Shown here one piece after another: positions 22,793 to 35,604 of a DNA stretch of 64,000 nucleotides (position 1 is the stretch's first letter; each line of letters begins with the position of its first letter). The DNA is from Epiperipatus broadwayi (Eukaryota > Onychophora > Udeonychophora > Euonychophora > Peripatidae). The DNA lies in assembly GCA_028023455.1 (NCBI GenBank), contig JAQFVV010013305.1:1-64000 (forward strand), in the 5' to 3' direction. The notes below the pieces were generated by a model that saw only the letters and a program-made list of their open reading frames with translations, was not told the origin of the DNA and did not search any database. The position numbers and the translations under genes are program-made.

Positions 22793-24323
22793 CAGCGTTT
22801 CCCAACCTTTTTTGGCTCACGTACCACTTGGTAGTATATCATGCTAAATTGTACCACTTCGTAAAAATGATTGTATTTTGTGAAATTTGTTATTGCGAGT
22901 GTGTTATTTTATTTGCATTATACATATTATAGGGTGACCATGTATTCACATCACATAATGAGACAAATTACATTGTAACATGCCTAAATGTCATGCTGGA
23001 TTATAAACTCACTGAAATTATAAACTCATTGTAACATATATGTATATGTTTGTTCAAAGTATCATATTTATCTACTATTTTGTCATATTTCATTTACTAA
23101 TAAATGGTTTCAATAAAAACACAAAATTATAAAAACCCAATTAATATATATTTTTATCATAATCAAATGTTTTTATAAAATAAATTTAATGAGATCCTTG
23201 TGCTTGTTTCGAAGAACATAATTTTTTGAAATTTGGTTCAGAAGATGCAAGATATACCGGTAAGTCTACAGCTGCATTCAATCTGTTTCAATACTTTTTT
23301 TAAAAAAAAATATATGAAGAAAAAGCTCTTTCTACTAATTCCATACTAGTAAATGGTAATAATAATTTAAGAGCTTTCTCAGAAAACTGTTCATATTCTT
23401 TAATGTTTAACCAAAATTAATTAGATTGTGTCGATAATTCTATTAAATTTTCTTTCTCTTTTATTGATAATGATGTAGCTTTTTTTAAATTTTCTTCATA
23501 GAAGGGGTTTGAAATCCACTTATCATTTGTGTTTTCAGGTTTTGGAAAATATTCCATGAAAGACAATTTTAATCCTGTTAAATGTGCTATTATATTTTCT
23601 GTATATCTTGCGACAGACTAACCTTATTTTCAAACAAAAAAATATGTAGAGTTTCGAATTTTTCCGGTTGATTGTTTTCAATACACTGTTTCCAAAAATC
23701 TAATTTCTTAATCATACTTTCAATTTTATCATTAACATTAAAGATCGTTATCGAGTTATTCTGAAGTGTCAAATTTAAGTTCATTTATTTGCAAAAAATA
23801 TCAGATAAATATGCAAGCACCTGAAGCCAATCAAAATCATACAATTTCGAAGAGAGATCAAAAGGATTGTCTTAAAAAAAAAACATGTGCTTCTTGTCTA
23901 AGTTCGAATAAGCAGGTTATATAGGGATCAATAAATTTTAATAAACAAAGACGATACAATCACAAACAATAACCTGTCACTTGTAAGTCATGCGGTGAAG
24001 TGAATGAGAGTGCAGCACTATCACAACAGTGGCGACGACATCTCAAGTTACTGGTGGCTAACGGCTAAATTTAAAAGTGCACTCCAAAAAAAAAAAAACG
24101 ATATCAATTGCTGGATTTTCGATCATCGACTGTACATATTAACAACTTTACTGTATAATGTTATTCATTAAAATAATTTTTATGAATTATAGGAAAAAAC
24201 GTTTCTATGATATTTTTATGATTTAATTTTTTATGTCCGCCATTATTGATTATTTTTCGTGTACCACCAACCAGCAACTCGCGTACCACCAGTGGTACGC
24301 GTACCACAGGTTGGGAAACGCTG
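22793..24323 (-). mobile_element. hAT transposon with decayed transposase
   Basis: The ends are CAGCGTTTCCCAACC and GGTTGGGAAACGCTG, perfect 15-bp inverted repeats, with an exact 8-bp target-site duplication TCTTAAAA at 22,785-22,792 and 24,324-24,331. Subterminal GTACCAC repeats are clustered at both ends (for example GTACCACTT near 22,822 and GTACCACCAGTGGTACGCG near 24,282-24,300), as expected of transposase-binding motifs. The element is 1,531 bp, shorter than an intact hAT, and codes on the minus strand for a partial transposase only. It is an internally deleted, inactive copy. Confidence 0.92.
23260..23790 (-). pseudogene. hAT transposase C-terminal region with dimerisation domain
   Basis: Minus-strand translation from about 23,784 gives LNLTLQNNSITIFNVNDKIE and KKLDFWKQCIE, the central block of ZBED/Charlie-type hAT transposases. 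After a stop near 23,590 the frame continues with KLSFMEYFPKP, DKWISNPFYEENLKKATSL, KEKENLIELSTQSN, then stop-FW, EYEQFSEKALKLLLPFTSME and LVERAFSSY. The last blocks are the hAT C-terminal dimerisation domain (W-x-x-NPF ... LP-F-T). Several stops break the frame, and the N-terminal BED finger and most of the RNase-H core are missing. Confidence 0.8.
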
Positions 24324-24331
24324 TCTTAAAA

Positions 24332-27060
24332 TAAAGTTTTTTTTCTAGCTCAAATTTGGCTATATTTATATGCCAGCAATCTAGAAAATTCTTTTAAATC
24401 GCCGCTTGGGGCGATTGGATATGCATTACCTGCATGATTTCATTTACCCTTTTGTTCAAAGTTATTCTTGAACAATGAAAACAAGATAAGTTCTAGAGAG
24501 TATTGTTCTACTCTATTTTCATATTAGAAATAGATTCAAAAGATATAATTTCCATTAAATTTTAGAATTACTAAAACCTACTAATTTAGTAACAACATTT
24601 TAAAATTAAATAAGATATGTTCTTTGTGTCTTAAATCTAGAGTTATGCTAATTACCCTCCAGAACTTTCTTTGGTATTGTATCAGTTTTATAAATAACAT
24701 GAATTATAAATAAATAATATACAGAATTAATAACTTAATAAACCCCTAAAATATTATGGACAATATTTTTATGTATCTGCACTACATACACAACTTTTTA
24801 TGGTGAGGGAAATTTTAAGATTTCCAAATTAAAATATAATTACATTAATATTATATAACTGTTTAAAATTTACAAAAGGAGACAATTACATGTATGTGCT
24901 TATTTACATGACCTGATGACTGAACGAATTCAGAGATGAGTTTGAACCTTATCTTATTATGGTTATTGTTGTCACCAAACACTGAAGCAAAATATGTACC
25001 ACATTTTACCGCTTCAATATATATATTTGGCAACACTCATTATAAGCTAAATTAAATATAAATAATAATAATAATCATTTTCCATATGCACATAATAGAT
25101 GCATTTTGTTTATTATTTTCAAATATAAGCTCTTCGATTGTTCGAAGTTTTTCTCAAAACCTATGTTTAATGTGTTTTGATAAATATAATATAAGCTCCA
25201 AGGATATCTTTAGAATAATTGAAACTGACAGTTTACATTTAAAAATAATAAATTACTTGCATTAAGTGTAAATGGAAAGTGATTATTACTGTTATTGTTA
25301 TTTGTATTTACTACAATGCAACACTTTCAAAAAACATAGAGGGGAAAAGATGGATTCTCTTATCACATTTATTTCAAATACATTAGCAAAATTATGGAAG
25401 TTACATAATTAATTTCATCTAAAATGGGAATGCAACTTGAATTGAAATTTTTTGAAAAATATGCTGTATTCATTTCTTATGGGCCAAAGATTATGCTACT
25501 CTTGTTGAAATTTATAAATACAGTAATTGATTGAAGTCTACAGTGAAAAAGCATGAAACAAAAAATATTGCATAAAATTATTTGTTCAGATGATGAACTA
25601 CATTATTATTGATTAAATATTGTTTGTATATTCTTGGTTCTATAAAGTAATAATGAACATTATTTATGAATTGCTTGGGTGCAGCATAGTATGTCTTGAT
25701 GCCTAACTTTTTTGACAAACACAAATATTGATTGCATTTTTCTTTCACATTTTCATTAATTTCATAGAATAAATAATAAACTTTTGGAATGCTGTTCTTG
25801 AGAGGTTGCCGAAGTAAAGTCTTATTTATTGTGCAGAAATTTTTATAATTCTTATCAAGGCTTGAACATTTGCATGGATTTTTGCTGGAACTATTTAAAA
25901 GTAGTTATGATAATGGTAATTAACAAATATTTTGTTTCTCATTAATTTTTTAGATAAAAGTGCTCATAAATTCGACAATTTCATGTATTTTTTTTTTAAT
26001 GGTACTTTATAAATATTAAATATACTTTAATTTTCTTAAATGTATTTGGTAAGAGTTTATTAAAACTTCTAAAATATATGTGTGAATAATGTAATTAGAA
26101 GGGATTTGAATAAATAATTAATTATATAAGGTAGATTTGACAATTAGTTTTATAAGTTCACTAAATATATTAATATTTATTTTACTATTTCATATTTTAA
26201 ATTATATTTATTGAAAGATTGCGAGTATAATAATTAGGCTTAAGTAGTTTCATTACTTTACATTTAATTAGACAGTGTTATATTTCAAAATGTAAGCATG
26301 AAATAATAATAATATCATTGGCAGTGCAGCAAAAGTTCCATAATTTTTTTTGATATTTGAATGCGCGTATATATATATTTAAATGATTACTTGCTTTTAA
26401 GTTTAAATATAATTGAATACAATCTGTTTCATTCAAATTACCATTTTAAAATTTTTACTTCTGGTAAGGAGAAAGAGTTGAAACATTTTAAAAATTTATT
26501 CAATATAAAAGATTTAATTATTCATATTGTTACTACTTATTTTAATTCTAAATTTTAACTTTTTATGAATATTTAAAGATCTTCTAGAAAGCAGATTTAT
26601 TTCAAAGAAACTCTTAATATTAGGAAAAAAAATATTTAAATTTGATTTTAATATGTTTTGAGTTATTTTTATTTAAATAATTAAATTTAGGCACTATACC
26701 TTTACCTTGCCTGGTGAGGACAATTAATTTATTCTCCAAAAACTGTTTTTAAAGCAAGGGATTATAATGATTTTCTATGAGGGAAAAATTAGCTTGTTCA
26801 GCAGATAAAAATTATACCATAAATTGTGAATATTGTATTAACAAACATCTTATCCTAGTCATTTAAAATAAATCCTAATGTACAATATATGCATATGTAA
26901 ACTGTGCCATGTACATATTTTGCTGACATGCATTTAAAATGTGTGTGTATTTAAGATAATACAATCTAAAATTATATAAAAAGAAAAAAAATCACTTAGC
27001 TTAATGTTATCCTTATAATGCATCCATTCTGCACTCAAAGTTATCCAGTTTTCTGAGTCA
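24332..27060. other. AT-rich intergenic DNA, no gene seen
   Basis: About 2.7 kb with microsatellite-like AATAATAAT (25,063-25,075) and many A/T runs. No recognisable ORF, tRNA or transposon end. Confidence 0.5.
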
Positions 27061-27069
27061 TCAGTTGCT

Positions 27070-27460
27070 TATTCTAAGAATTTGTCATTTTCTTTTGAAT
27101 CCTTCGATCTTGATTTTTTTAGAGGTGTACCTGGTGTTGATGGCTGACGATCTCTAAAAAAAAAAAGTTTACAATGGATGATTGACTTGCTTCTTTGATA
27201 CATCTTACAAGGTCTTACTCATTGACTTTATGCTGTTCAGAACTTCATGGTACATAATCAGTTTTTTAATGTTTTTGAAATCCCAGTTCTTCCCTACAGG
27301 CTTGTCAATTTCCTTTTCTTCATTGCCTTTCTTTTCTTCATTCAATTGCATTAATTCATCATTAATTAATTTTTCCACGTGTGATTCCAAAAGTTCATCA
27401 ATGGTATCATTATTAACTTTTGCAAATCTTGCTTTTTTTGGTTAGTTCAAATATGGTTTA
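27070..27460 (-). pseudogene. Tigger/pogo-type transposase, C-terminal remnant
   Basis: The minus strand reads AKVNNDTIDELLESHVEKLI then NDELMQLNEEKK, followed by an acidic run and a helix ending EVLNSIKSM. This pattern is typical of the C-terminal tail of Tigger/jerky-like (TIGD) transposases (DIDELLESH ... LTNEDLxELE). After a stop and a frameshift in a poly-T run it resumes with RDRQPSTPGTPLKKSRSKDS, a basic end like that of TIGD proteins. The catalytic DDE core is not seen in this block. Mariner-like sequence lies immediately upstream on the same strand. Confidence 0.6.
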
Positions 27461-27699
27461 TCATATGATTGAAATATGTTCCTATTCTATCTCTGTACTT
27501 GTAAGGGTTTGCAGGCAGACTTTTTTCCATCTAAGGATAAGTTATGCTAGTGGTCTTGGTTCATACATTGGCCTATAAAATCAACAACTATTTTTATATT
27601 GAAGTCCTTTATCGACATTCTTATCCAATGTTTTGACAAGATGCTGCAATAATCGTTAAAGATAGTATGAAGTGTGACAACTTAATTCCCAGAATGCAC

Positions 27700-28110
27700 C
27701 TTCATAAAATATACATGTGGAAGTATGCCCTTGTATCTACTCTCAACTTCAAATTAATTCTCTTGTGTGTGTCTGTGCACTGAATAAAATGGCATTCCCA
27801 CTTCTGGAAGCACACCTAAAACTCATTTTCAGGAATACTGTTGAGCAGATGTCTCACATTTTTTTGGATATCAGTTATAGTAGAAAATGTTTATTCTTTC
27901 AGTGCAGTTTTTAATTTTGGAAATAACTAAAAATCACAGGAAACTTAGTCAGATTAATAGGCAGAATGGTCTAATTGTGTAATTGATTTTTTTGGCCAAA
28001 AGGTCTCTCACAATGAGTGCACTATCACCCATTTTTATGCCAAAGTGTATACTTAGATATTTATTATCCTCTTAATAGCTAACTAACAACTAGCTTTCTC
28101 GACTTAAAAT
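27700..28110 (-). pseudogene. Mariner-like transposase, C-terminal half, multiply frameshifted
   Basis: Minus-strand segments match the end of mariner/SETMAR-type transposases. SALIVRDLLAKKINYTI is the block after the DNAPAH motif. It is followed in other frames by a decayed PPYSPDLAPCDFFLF region, then FPKLKTALKE, TITDIQKNVRHLLNSIPENE and CFQKWECHFIQC. The protein can only be read by changing frame several times, so it is an old inactive copy. No terminal inverted repeats were found. Confidence 0.7.
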
Positions 28111-28719
28111 GTACACATATGTTGGTTTAAACATGTTCAAACATGAGTGTTCAATACTTATGTGATTTCAATACAGTTAGGTCACTGGTGACATCATACA
28201 ACCATTCCAAGAATTAAATTGTTACACCTCATGCATCTTTAACATTGCGGTGATCTCTTTATCCATTAGTTTTTTCCATAATTCCAGTTGAAAATGTATA
28301 TGCTGTAAATTAAAAAAAAAAAAATTTCACTCTTTCTAGAGAGAAAAAAGTGATGTTTCACGGTGGTAACAGTTGATAATTTTTTTGTGTTTTTCCACAA
28401 AATTGTTTCTCACTGAAGATTTCATAGTTTTAAAATTCATAGTCTTATATTATTTATGTGAAATTATTTAGCATTAAAAAGCAATGTTTAATATCTTACT
28501 TAACTGTACTATTCTGACTATAAAGATGTATTTATCATTAGTTTAAGAATAGTCAAATTACAATACTATATATAACGCAATTAACTTTTAAAAAAATAAA
28601 AATTATGATATATTGAAAAAGAAAAAAAATGTATTTAATATATTGTAATCAATATTTACGACCTTTTTTATAGTGTATACTATAGAGATCTAAATAAATG
28701 GCACTTTATGTACAACTGC

Positions 28720-31567
28720 TGTAACAGTCAGAATCGTCTATCTTGCTAACACACTGCAGAATTCAAACCCCATACACGAAACTGAACATTCTAGGAGGAA
28801 TTGCCTTCTAGATATACTAAGTTCGAATCTAAACTCTAAACTTCACAGCGCCACCTACGTGATAACGCATCTGATTCTACTACTAGTATAACCTTTTACC
28901 GGTGCTTGGTGGTCAGGGAGAAACAAAAGACTCTATACTAAGATAAGTTTGGGTTGCTAATTAACGTCTATGGATGTACAAAAGAAATGCAGATTATAGA
29001 TATATAGACTGAGACAGTGATAGGAATCAATAAAATAAAAGATCCAAAATTAGTTTTAAATGATTTCAAAAATTTATTTATATATATATATAACGCCACC
29101 GTCTGCTTATATGAGACAGGGACGCTTACTAAATAATTGTTGGCATTACATTCCAATAAATGACAAAAGGTTTTAAAGCAAAATTATATATTCTATCCCT
29201 CGGGCTAATAGTATTACGATAATGTGCTTAAAGAGATAGGAATATGTGTGAGGTGCTTTGAGTAATTATAAAAGTTTAATAAAATATTTGAAAATTAAGT
29301 GTTATAAAATATTTATTGATTTTGAGAATAGCACGGACAACAGCTTACTAAGCAATAAAGTGGGGATGTGATCAAGACATTTATTTGATAATAATAATAA
29401 TTAAAGCAGATGGGAGGTCAGTATTGCTAATAATGAATTTATTTAAGTTGGAGGGTGTGACACGTTTAAGTCTTGATGCTTTGTAAAAATAAATATATAA
29501 ATAAAACAATAGTGAAATATTTGGAATGACTACGGAGGGCAGCTTGCCGCTAACCCGTAGGAAAGTGTTGTCATGAACAGCCAAAACTTAGCGACTGGGT
29601 GACGACTGCGTTTAATTCCCAGGTGTGACATTTGTGGACACACTCTGCCTGGAAACCGCAGGAAGCGAAGAGAACAGACTTGGCCATGTAAAAATCCTTG
29701 GAAAAGCAAAACAAAGCGGTCTCAACAACCAATTCATTTACCAGCAATACTAGACTAGTGTATATAAAACATACTAAATGGGTTTTACTTGAATTAAGAG
29801 AAATGCCCAGTCAAATTCCCAGAAATTCATTTAAAAGGGTCCGCACATTCTCGACGTCAATGATGAACTTTGTAATTAAAGTAGAACACAGTATTTAAAA
29901 ATACGAAAATGCATGCTTGCGGATTTGAAAAGAAAGCATAGGTTTATTTGCGCAATCATGCATTTGGGGACACATTTAAATCATTGACCTCGCACATACT
30001 CTCATATTAGGTTAAAATCAATAACATGTAGATTTTAAACTATGTGATTATTATATATATTAAAGAAGATTAGAATCGCCCTCGAACGAGTGATTTGCAA
30101 GATAATAAAATTGGGAATTATTATAAATTTAAAATATGCCTTAATAGCGGCATCTTACTTTCAACAAAGGGAATAATTCACTCGGTCAAAGACGATTCTG
30201 ACACATTATCATAATAAAATAAAAGAAAGCTTAATAAATAGAAAATATTAACCCAAGGATAGAGAGCAAAACTGTTGATTATATTTAAACACGTTAAAGA
30301 AGAACATAATAAGTCAAGTGAAATAAAAGAAAAACAATTTAAAATAGCTATAGCATGTTAGTTAGGAATCACAAGAGCTCTTGGGTTAATTTGGGTTACC
30401 TCTGGAGAAGCATTTGCAGGTAGATTGATGTTCGGCAGGTTTTATAAATTCAGCAGCAAAATCTGGAATTGTTCATATTTTTGGCAGCAGCAGCCGGCCA
30501 TTCCTGAGGGAAATAGCCTCCGCCGGCTCTACTCAGTCATGTCACGGTTAGCAATAGGCGTGATAAACATGGTAAATTAATTTGGAGACGAAAACTCGGC
30601 TTCAAATATAAGTTCGCAGGCACGTAGTTAAAATCTCTGGAAAATATATTTTGAAGAATATTTTACTAGAATATCACTCGAATCATTTCATTAGCAACAC
30701 CAGAATAATTTTGGTTAGAAACATTTCATCAGCAAAAACTAGAATAATTTTGGTTAGAAACATTTCATCAGCAAATGACCAGAATGGAGAACAAAAGAAA
30801 ACCCTCCTTTTTATAGTGGAAATAAACAATAGAACTACCCTGGAGTGTTACAAAATATATCGGACTTATCAGCTGTAATTAAATCTATCCGAATGTCTAA
30901 AGGAATTCAACAAAATTTTAATTAAGTTCTATTGTTAATTTCCTTGTCGACATTCGAATTACAAACTAGATTTAATTAAAATTACTTTTACTAATTAAAG
31001 AAAACCTTAAGTGGACATCTGCTGTATTTTTAGATAAGCTTCTATAACATTAAATAATTAAACTATTGTCCCTCATTTATTTTAACAGAAATATTTGGAA
31101 TGACTTTTATTAAATTAAAAGAAAATTGTTTTACTTTTAAATCTCAATATTTGAATCTATTTACTTAAACGAATATGAATTTTATTTTAAATCAAAAATA
31201 TATTACGACTGTAATATATTTGTAAATAGATTCAAACAAAATAACTTTAATTAACAATTTATAATTTTGATATAAGTTTTAAAATGCATATCATAGTGTG
31301 TGCGCAATTATGACCCATATAACTTACTTTTAAATCTAAATTATGTGAACATTTGCATAATCTATAATATTTTATTTATTTGGGCGTGTATTATACTTAT
31401 GTATAATACGAGCATTGTACTCGTGGTTTAAAATTAGGCGGGATTTTCGATATATAAGCGTATTGCAGACACACTACGATAGATTGGGGTTCAAACTAAG
31501 GTATGAAGATAGGAAATAGATGAGAAAAGGTGAAATGAAGATCTGCAAAGCAGACCTTACTGTTTCA
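28720..31567 (-). mobile_element. Unclassified 2.7-kb TG...CA transposon, copy 2 (inverted)
   Basis: This is the reverse complement of the element at 17,838-20,541 over its whole length. It starts TGTAACAGTCAGAATCGTCT and ends AGACCTTACTGTTTCA. The flanks CTGC at 28,716-28,719 and 31,568-31,571 form a 4-bp target-site duplication, independent of that of copy 1. At 2,848 bp it is slightly longer, partly through a 37-bp tandem duplication near 30,702-30,775 (TTTTGGTTAGAAACATTTCA twice). The copies show many substitutions and small indels, so neither is very recent. No transposase ORF is visible. Confidence 0.85.
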
Positions 31568-31824
31568 CTGCATTAGTTGTGATAATTTTTATTGCATGAG
31601 ATGTCACATTTTATTGTGCACAGTAGCTACTTTCTTGGAATGACCTAGCAATTTTTCAAATAATCCAATATATTGTAATGGTAGAAATACAGGTCATTTA
31701 AATAAAAATTAAAAACATGAATCTTCAGTTTATTTCCATTGCATTTTTAATATAAAAAAATTATTATTAAATCAATAATGCATGAAATCATCTTTTTTAA
31801 AAACCAAAAATACCTTTACAATTA

Positions 31825-34800
31825 TAGCAGTTTTGATTTGGCTGAAATTAGCATTCATAAAGATATTAATTTAAAATTGCTCGACTGAATATTTTAACTA
31901 ATATGTGTACAGTACAGAGTTTACAATTAATTATTAATAATATATAACAAAAGTTTATTTTTCGATTTATATTAAATGAAATTTGTATTATTTTTTTTCC
32001 TGTACTGCCTTTTTTTTTTTTTTTGACAATGATGCCATTTGCTTAGCTATATCTGAAATTAATTATGAAATTATAATAAGAAATTGAATAAGAAAATTTT
32101 AATTTAGATTTAGTAACTTTTGATCATATAAAGTTGATTATTACTTGCATAATTCATGAAATCATTTCCTCTTTTTGGTAGTAGTTTGTTGGACAAAGAT
32201 GTCATTCAATGGCGCCATCACCATGCGAAAACTATAAAATATAAACATTCCCAGGCTGTTGATTTTAATCATTTTGCTGTGTTTTTTGTTGTCATAAAAA
32301 AAAAAATACATAAATCGTGTTTTTTAACCTTTTTTTATTAACATAAACAAATGAAATGAAATGACATCAACAAATTTCAATTTTATTCAGGGGATTTTTT
32401 TGTGTTAGGCTTTTTTTAAAAAAATCATTGTAACAAAAATAAAAAATTTTTCATTTTCATTTTTACATAAAAACAGCAACAAATACTATAATGGTTTTAA
32501 AGTTATTCTGCTTTTTTTTTTTAACATGCTATTTTTTTTAAAAAAGAATTTTCAATTTTATTAGCCTTTTTGTGTGTTACACTGCTTTTTTTTTTTTTAG
32601 GTTTAAAAATCAAAATCGGAACAAAAAGTAAAAGTTCTTGAAACAGCAACAAATATTAAAATGGCTTTAAACTTATTAAGCTTTTTTTTTTAATATGCTT
32701 TTTAGGGTCGCATCGCAGTAAATAAATTTTGCGAATTCGCACACTTCATACAAATTTTATGGGTTGGTGTGAGTGTGTGTGTATTTGAATTTTATGAAAA
32801 TATTTTTTTTATGTAGTTTTTTTTTTTTTTTAGAATTGAAATATTGCGATTTTTTAAATTAATAATTATCCGACTATTTACACCATTCTGTATTGAAGTT
32901 TTAAGTGACAGAATCTTGTCCAGATAGATGTGTTAAGATAGTTTGAATTAAATAATGCATCAAGTAACGTACTGTCCTTAACATTCCACGAGACAAACAA
33001 AATGGGGCAAGAAATCGCACATCTTGTTCGATTCTGTCTTTTACCACAACAGAATCAGATGCTGTGTCATATTTGCTAACAATCAATGTGCTTCCACATT
33101 CGAAGAAATGCGATTGTGGATCATCAATGAAGTTATTCTGTTGTAAAGGAACAGCTCAATTTCACTGTCCATTGCGTTCATGCAAGCAAACGTGTTCCGT
33201 TCAAAAGCAGAGTTGGTTAGACACATGAATGTTTCTTGAAATGTGTTTCTTGCCAATCTGCATCCACACTTTTGTAGGCCTTGAAAGATGTTAAGGCCAG
33301 ATCGACTATCTTCTCGGACTGTTGCAGAATTTATGTGGCAACATCTCCACAAAGATGAAGATGTTTTCCTGGCCATTCTTTCAGAGATGTCTTTGACACG
33401 GCACTCCCAGTATGATTTTACAAGTAGCATTTAAAATCGAAGTGATTTTGAATAATTTTAATAGTTGTTGTTTTTCTTCTTCTTTTGACTTGTTTCTTTT
33501 TACAAATGTTTACATTTTGTAATGTTTACCTAACAAAAATTTCCTTTTCGTTTGAAATTGTTCATGTATTTTGAAGATATTTAAGATTTGTTGTTCTTTT
33601 TCGAAAAGAAAAACCATTATTTGTGTAATGGTTTTTAAAGTTGTTGCTCTTTCATTTTGGTTGTTGTTATTGTAAAAAAGCTTCAAAAATTTTCAACTAG
33701 TTTTTAAAAACTCAACAAGCATATTATTTGTAATAATTTTTTAATTTGATGTTGTTGTTGTTTATAATTTAAAAAAAAAAAAGGTTAACAAGTTTTACTT
33801 TTTGTTGTCATTATTTTCCAAATCAATAAAAAAATGGGGAACACAAACCAACAAGAATAAAATTGCAAATTTTTATTTTTCAACCTAAAAAAAAATTAAA
33901 AAAAAAAAGCTTAATAAGTTTAAAGCCATTTTAGTATTTGTTGCTGTTTCTCTGCAAAAATGAAAATGTATAACAAAGATTAAGAACTTTTACTTTTTGT
34001 TCCGAATAAGAATTTTTAAACAACAAAAAAAAGGCGTAACCCAAAAAAAGACGTAATCAATTTGTTTTTTCAAACAAATAGCATGGTGAGTATAAAGGCT
34101 AACAACTTTTACTTTTTGTTGCCATTATTTTTGAAGCAAAAAATAGTGGTAACATAAAAGCACATTGATTGTTGCAAATATGACATAGCATCTGATTCTC
34201 TTGCTGATAAATCACAGAAGCGAACAAGATGTGCGATTTCCTGTGACTTTTTTTTGGTCTCGTGGAATGTTTCAGACAGTATGTTACTTGATGCATTACC
34301 TAATTCAAACTATCTTCACACATCTATCTGGACAAGATTTTGCCGTTAAAACTTCAATACAGAATGGTGTAAAGAGTCTGATAATTATTACTTAAGAAAA
34401 TCGCAATATTTCAATAATAATAAAAAAGAAAAGTTAAATAAAAAAACAATTTTCATAAAATTTAAATGCACACACCCTCACGCCAAGCCATAAAAATTGT
34501 ATGAAGTGTTTTAATTCGCAAAATTTATTTACTGTGATGTGACCAAGCAGCCTGTAATCTGTAACACAACACAATGTTGTATTATAGTAAACACGGGTTC
34601 AAACAAGTTGTTGACCATGAAAATGGCATTTTTATGTGCTTTAGCGCATAAATGGCACCATCCAGTGGCGTCTTTGACCAGCAAATTATTACCCTTTTTT
34701 TTTTTTTATGAAAATACTTTATATTTATAATGATAGCACTTTCGATTTGATTGAAAAGTTATAATCAAAATTTGTTGACTTAATATTTTAGCTAATACAG

Positions 34801-34912
34801 TACACAATTTAAAAGTAATTATTAATAGTACATTATTGTAAATGACCAAAATTAAGTTTTAGTTTTCTACTCAATGAAATTTGTATTCCTTTTTTCGGTA
34901 TTGTATTTTTCT
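31825..34912. mobile_element. Long inverted-repeat element bounded by direct repeats
   Basis: Between about 32,160 and 34,700 two unequal arms are inverted copies. Left CATTGATTGTTAGC-type sequence pairs with 34,163-34,195. CTTAACATTCCACGAGACAA (left) pairs with GTCTCGTGGAATGTTTCAGA (right). Left ATTCGCACACTTCATACAAA pairs with TTGTATGAAGTGTTTTAATT. AATGGCGCCATC (left) pairs with GATGG-type sequence near 34,660. Outside the arms, about 180 bp at 31,825-32,008 and 34,731-34,912 are direct repeats, sharing GATTTG near the start, ATATTTTA-CTAATA, CAGTACA, AATTATTAATA and AATGAAATTTGTATT. Direct repeats enclosing long inverted repeats suggest a composite or foldback element with terminal direct repeats. 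I do not recognise the family. Confidence 0.65.
32901..33430 (-). CDS. Unrecognised ORF inside the long inverted-repeat element
   Basis: Two consecutive minus-strand frames (33,430-33,083 with 115 codons, then 33,086-32,901) are unusually open for this region. Their composition is less AT-driven than the neighbourhood: several Cys in WRCCHINS, LQKCGCR and TFACMNAMDSE. The second part, with EQDVRFLAPFCLSRGM then RTVRYLMHYLIQTI and THLSGQD, is echoed on the right arm (34,210-34,350) as EQDVRFPVTFFWSRGM, YLMHYLIQTI and THLSGQD. I cannot assign a domain. It could be a decayed captured exon or chance. No function is proposed. Confidence 0.3.
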
Positions 34913-35600
34913 TATGTTTGAGATAATGTTATCTTTGGTTTTCATATATATGAAAGAAAGTACAATATTATGACTTAAAATTAGGCAAACACTACAGAGT
35001 AAATAATATTTTAACGAAATTTCATTTCATGTGGCATTTATAAAGCTTCTTATGTAGATTTGAGCAATCGTCACATCAGTACTAGAAGAGATAACATGCT
35101 AATGCAGTTAAGCAACAGTTATCATCAACATCAGCTCTCCTTGCCATGGATTCAGGTCATAATATTTTTTTATATTAAGATACTCTCCACCAATGTAAGA
35201 TCAGAGAAACTATTGAGATATTAAAAAGATCAAATTGTATCAACAAACATGATGGCACTTGCAAACTTCCTCCTATTTGGAAGAATTAGTCTGAAGATTT
35301 TCTGACTTTCATTTTATTTTTCAATTTTATATACCTGGGGTTTTTTTATTACTGGGACTTTAACATTGTAATAAATCAGTATTTACAGCAATTGTACAAC
35401 CATCTTTATAATATTTTACTCATCACCCAGTTGATGGCTTATGTGATCAAGCCAAAATGTTTTTATAATTATAATCAAAATCATACACAGATGAATCTGC
35501 AAAATATATTATATCTGTAGCCCATGAAAATCTTCATATGAACATATATATGTAAGGTTGAATGAAATTTAATACTGAATATGTATAACCTCATGAATTT
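34913..35600. other. AT-rich intergenic DNA, no gene seen
   Basis: Nothing beyond simple AT-rich sequence was identified. Confidence 0.45.
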
Positions 35601-35604
35601 ATAA

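Noticed and set aside
26361-26558. 65-codon frame as a small secreted or membrane protein
   Set aside because: The hydrophobic and Asn/Lys-rich composition is what AT-rich random sequence gives, and nothing nearby supports a gene.
30651-30878. 75-codon frame with an internal protein repeat at 30.65 kb
   Set aside because: The protein repeat reflects the 37-bp tandem DNA duplication in transposon copy 2, and the first element copy has no equivalent frame.
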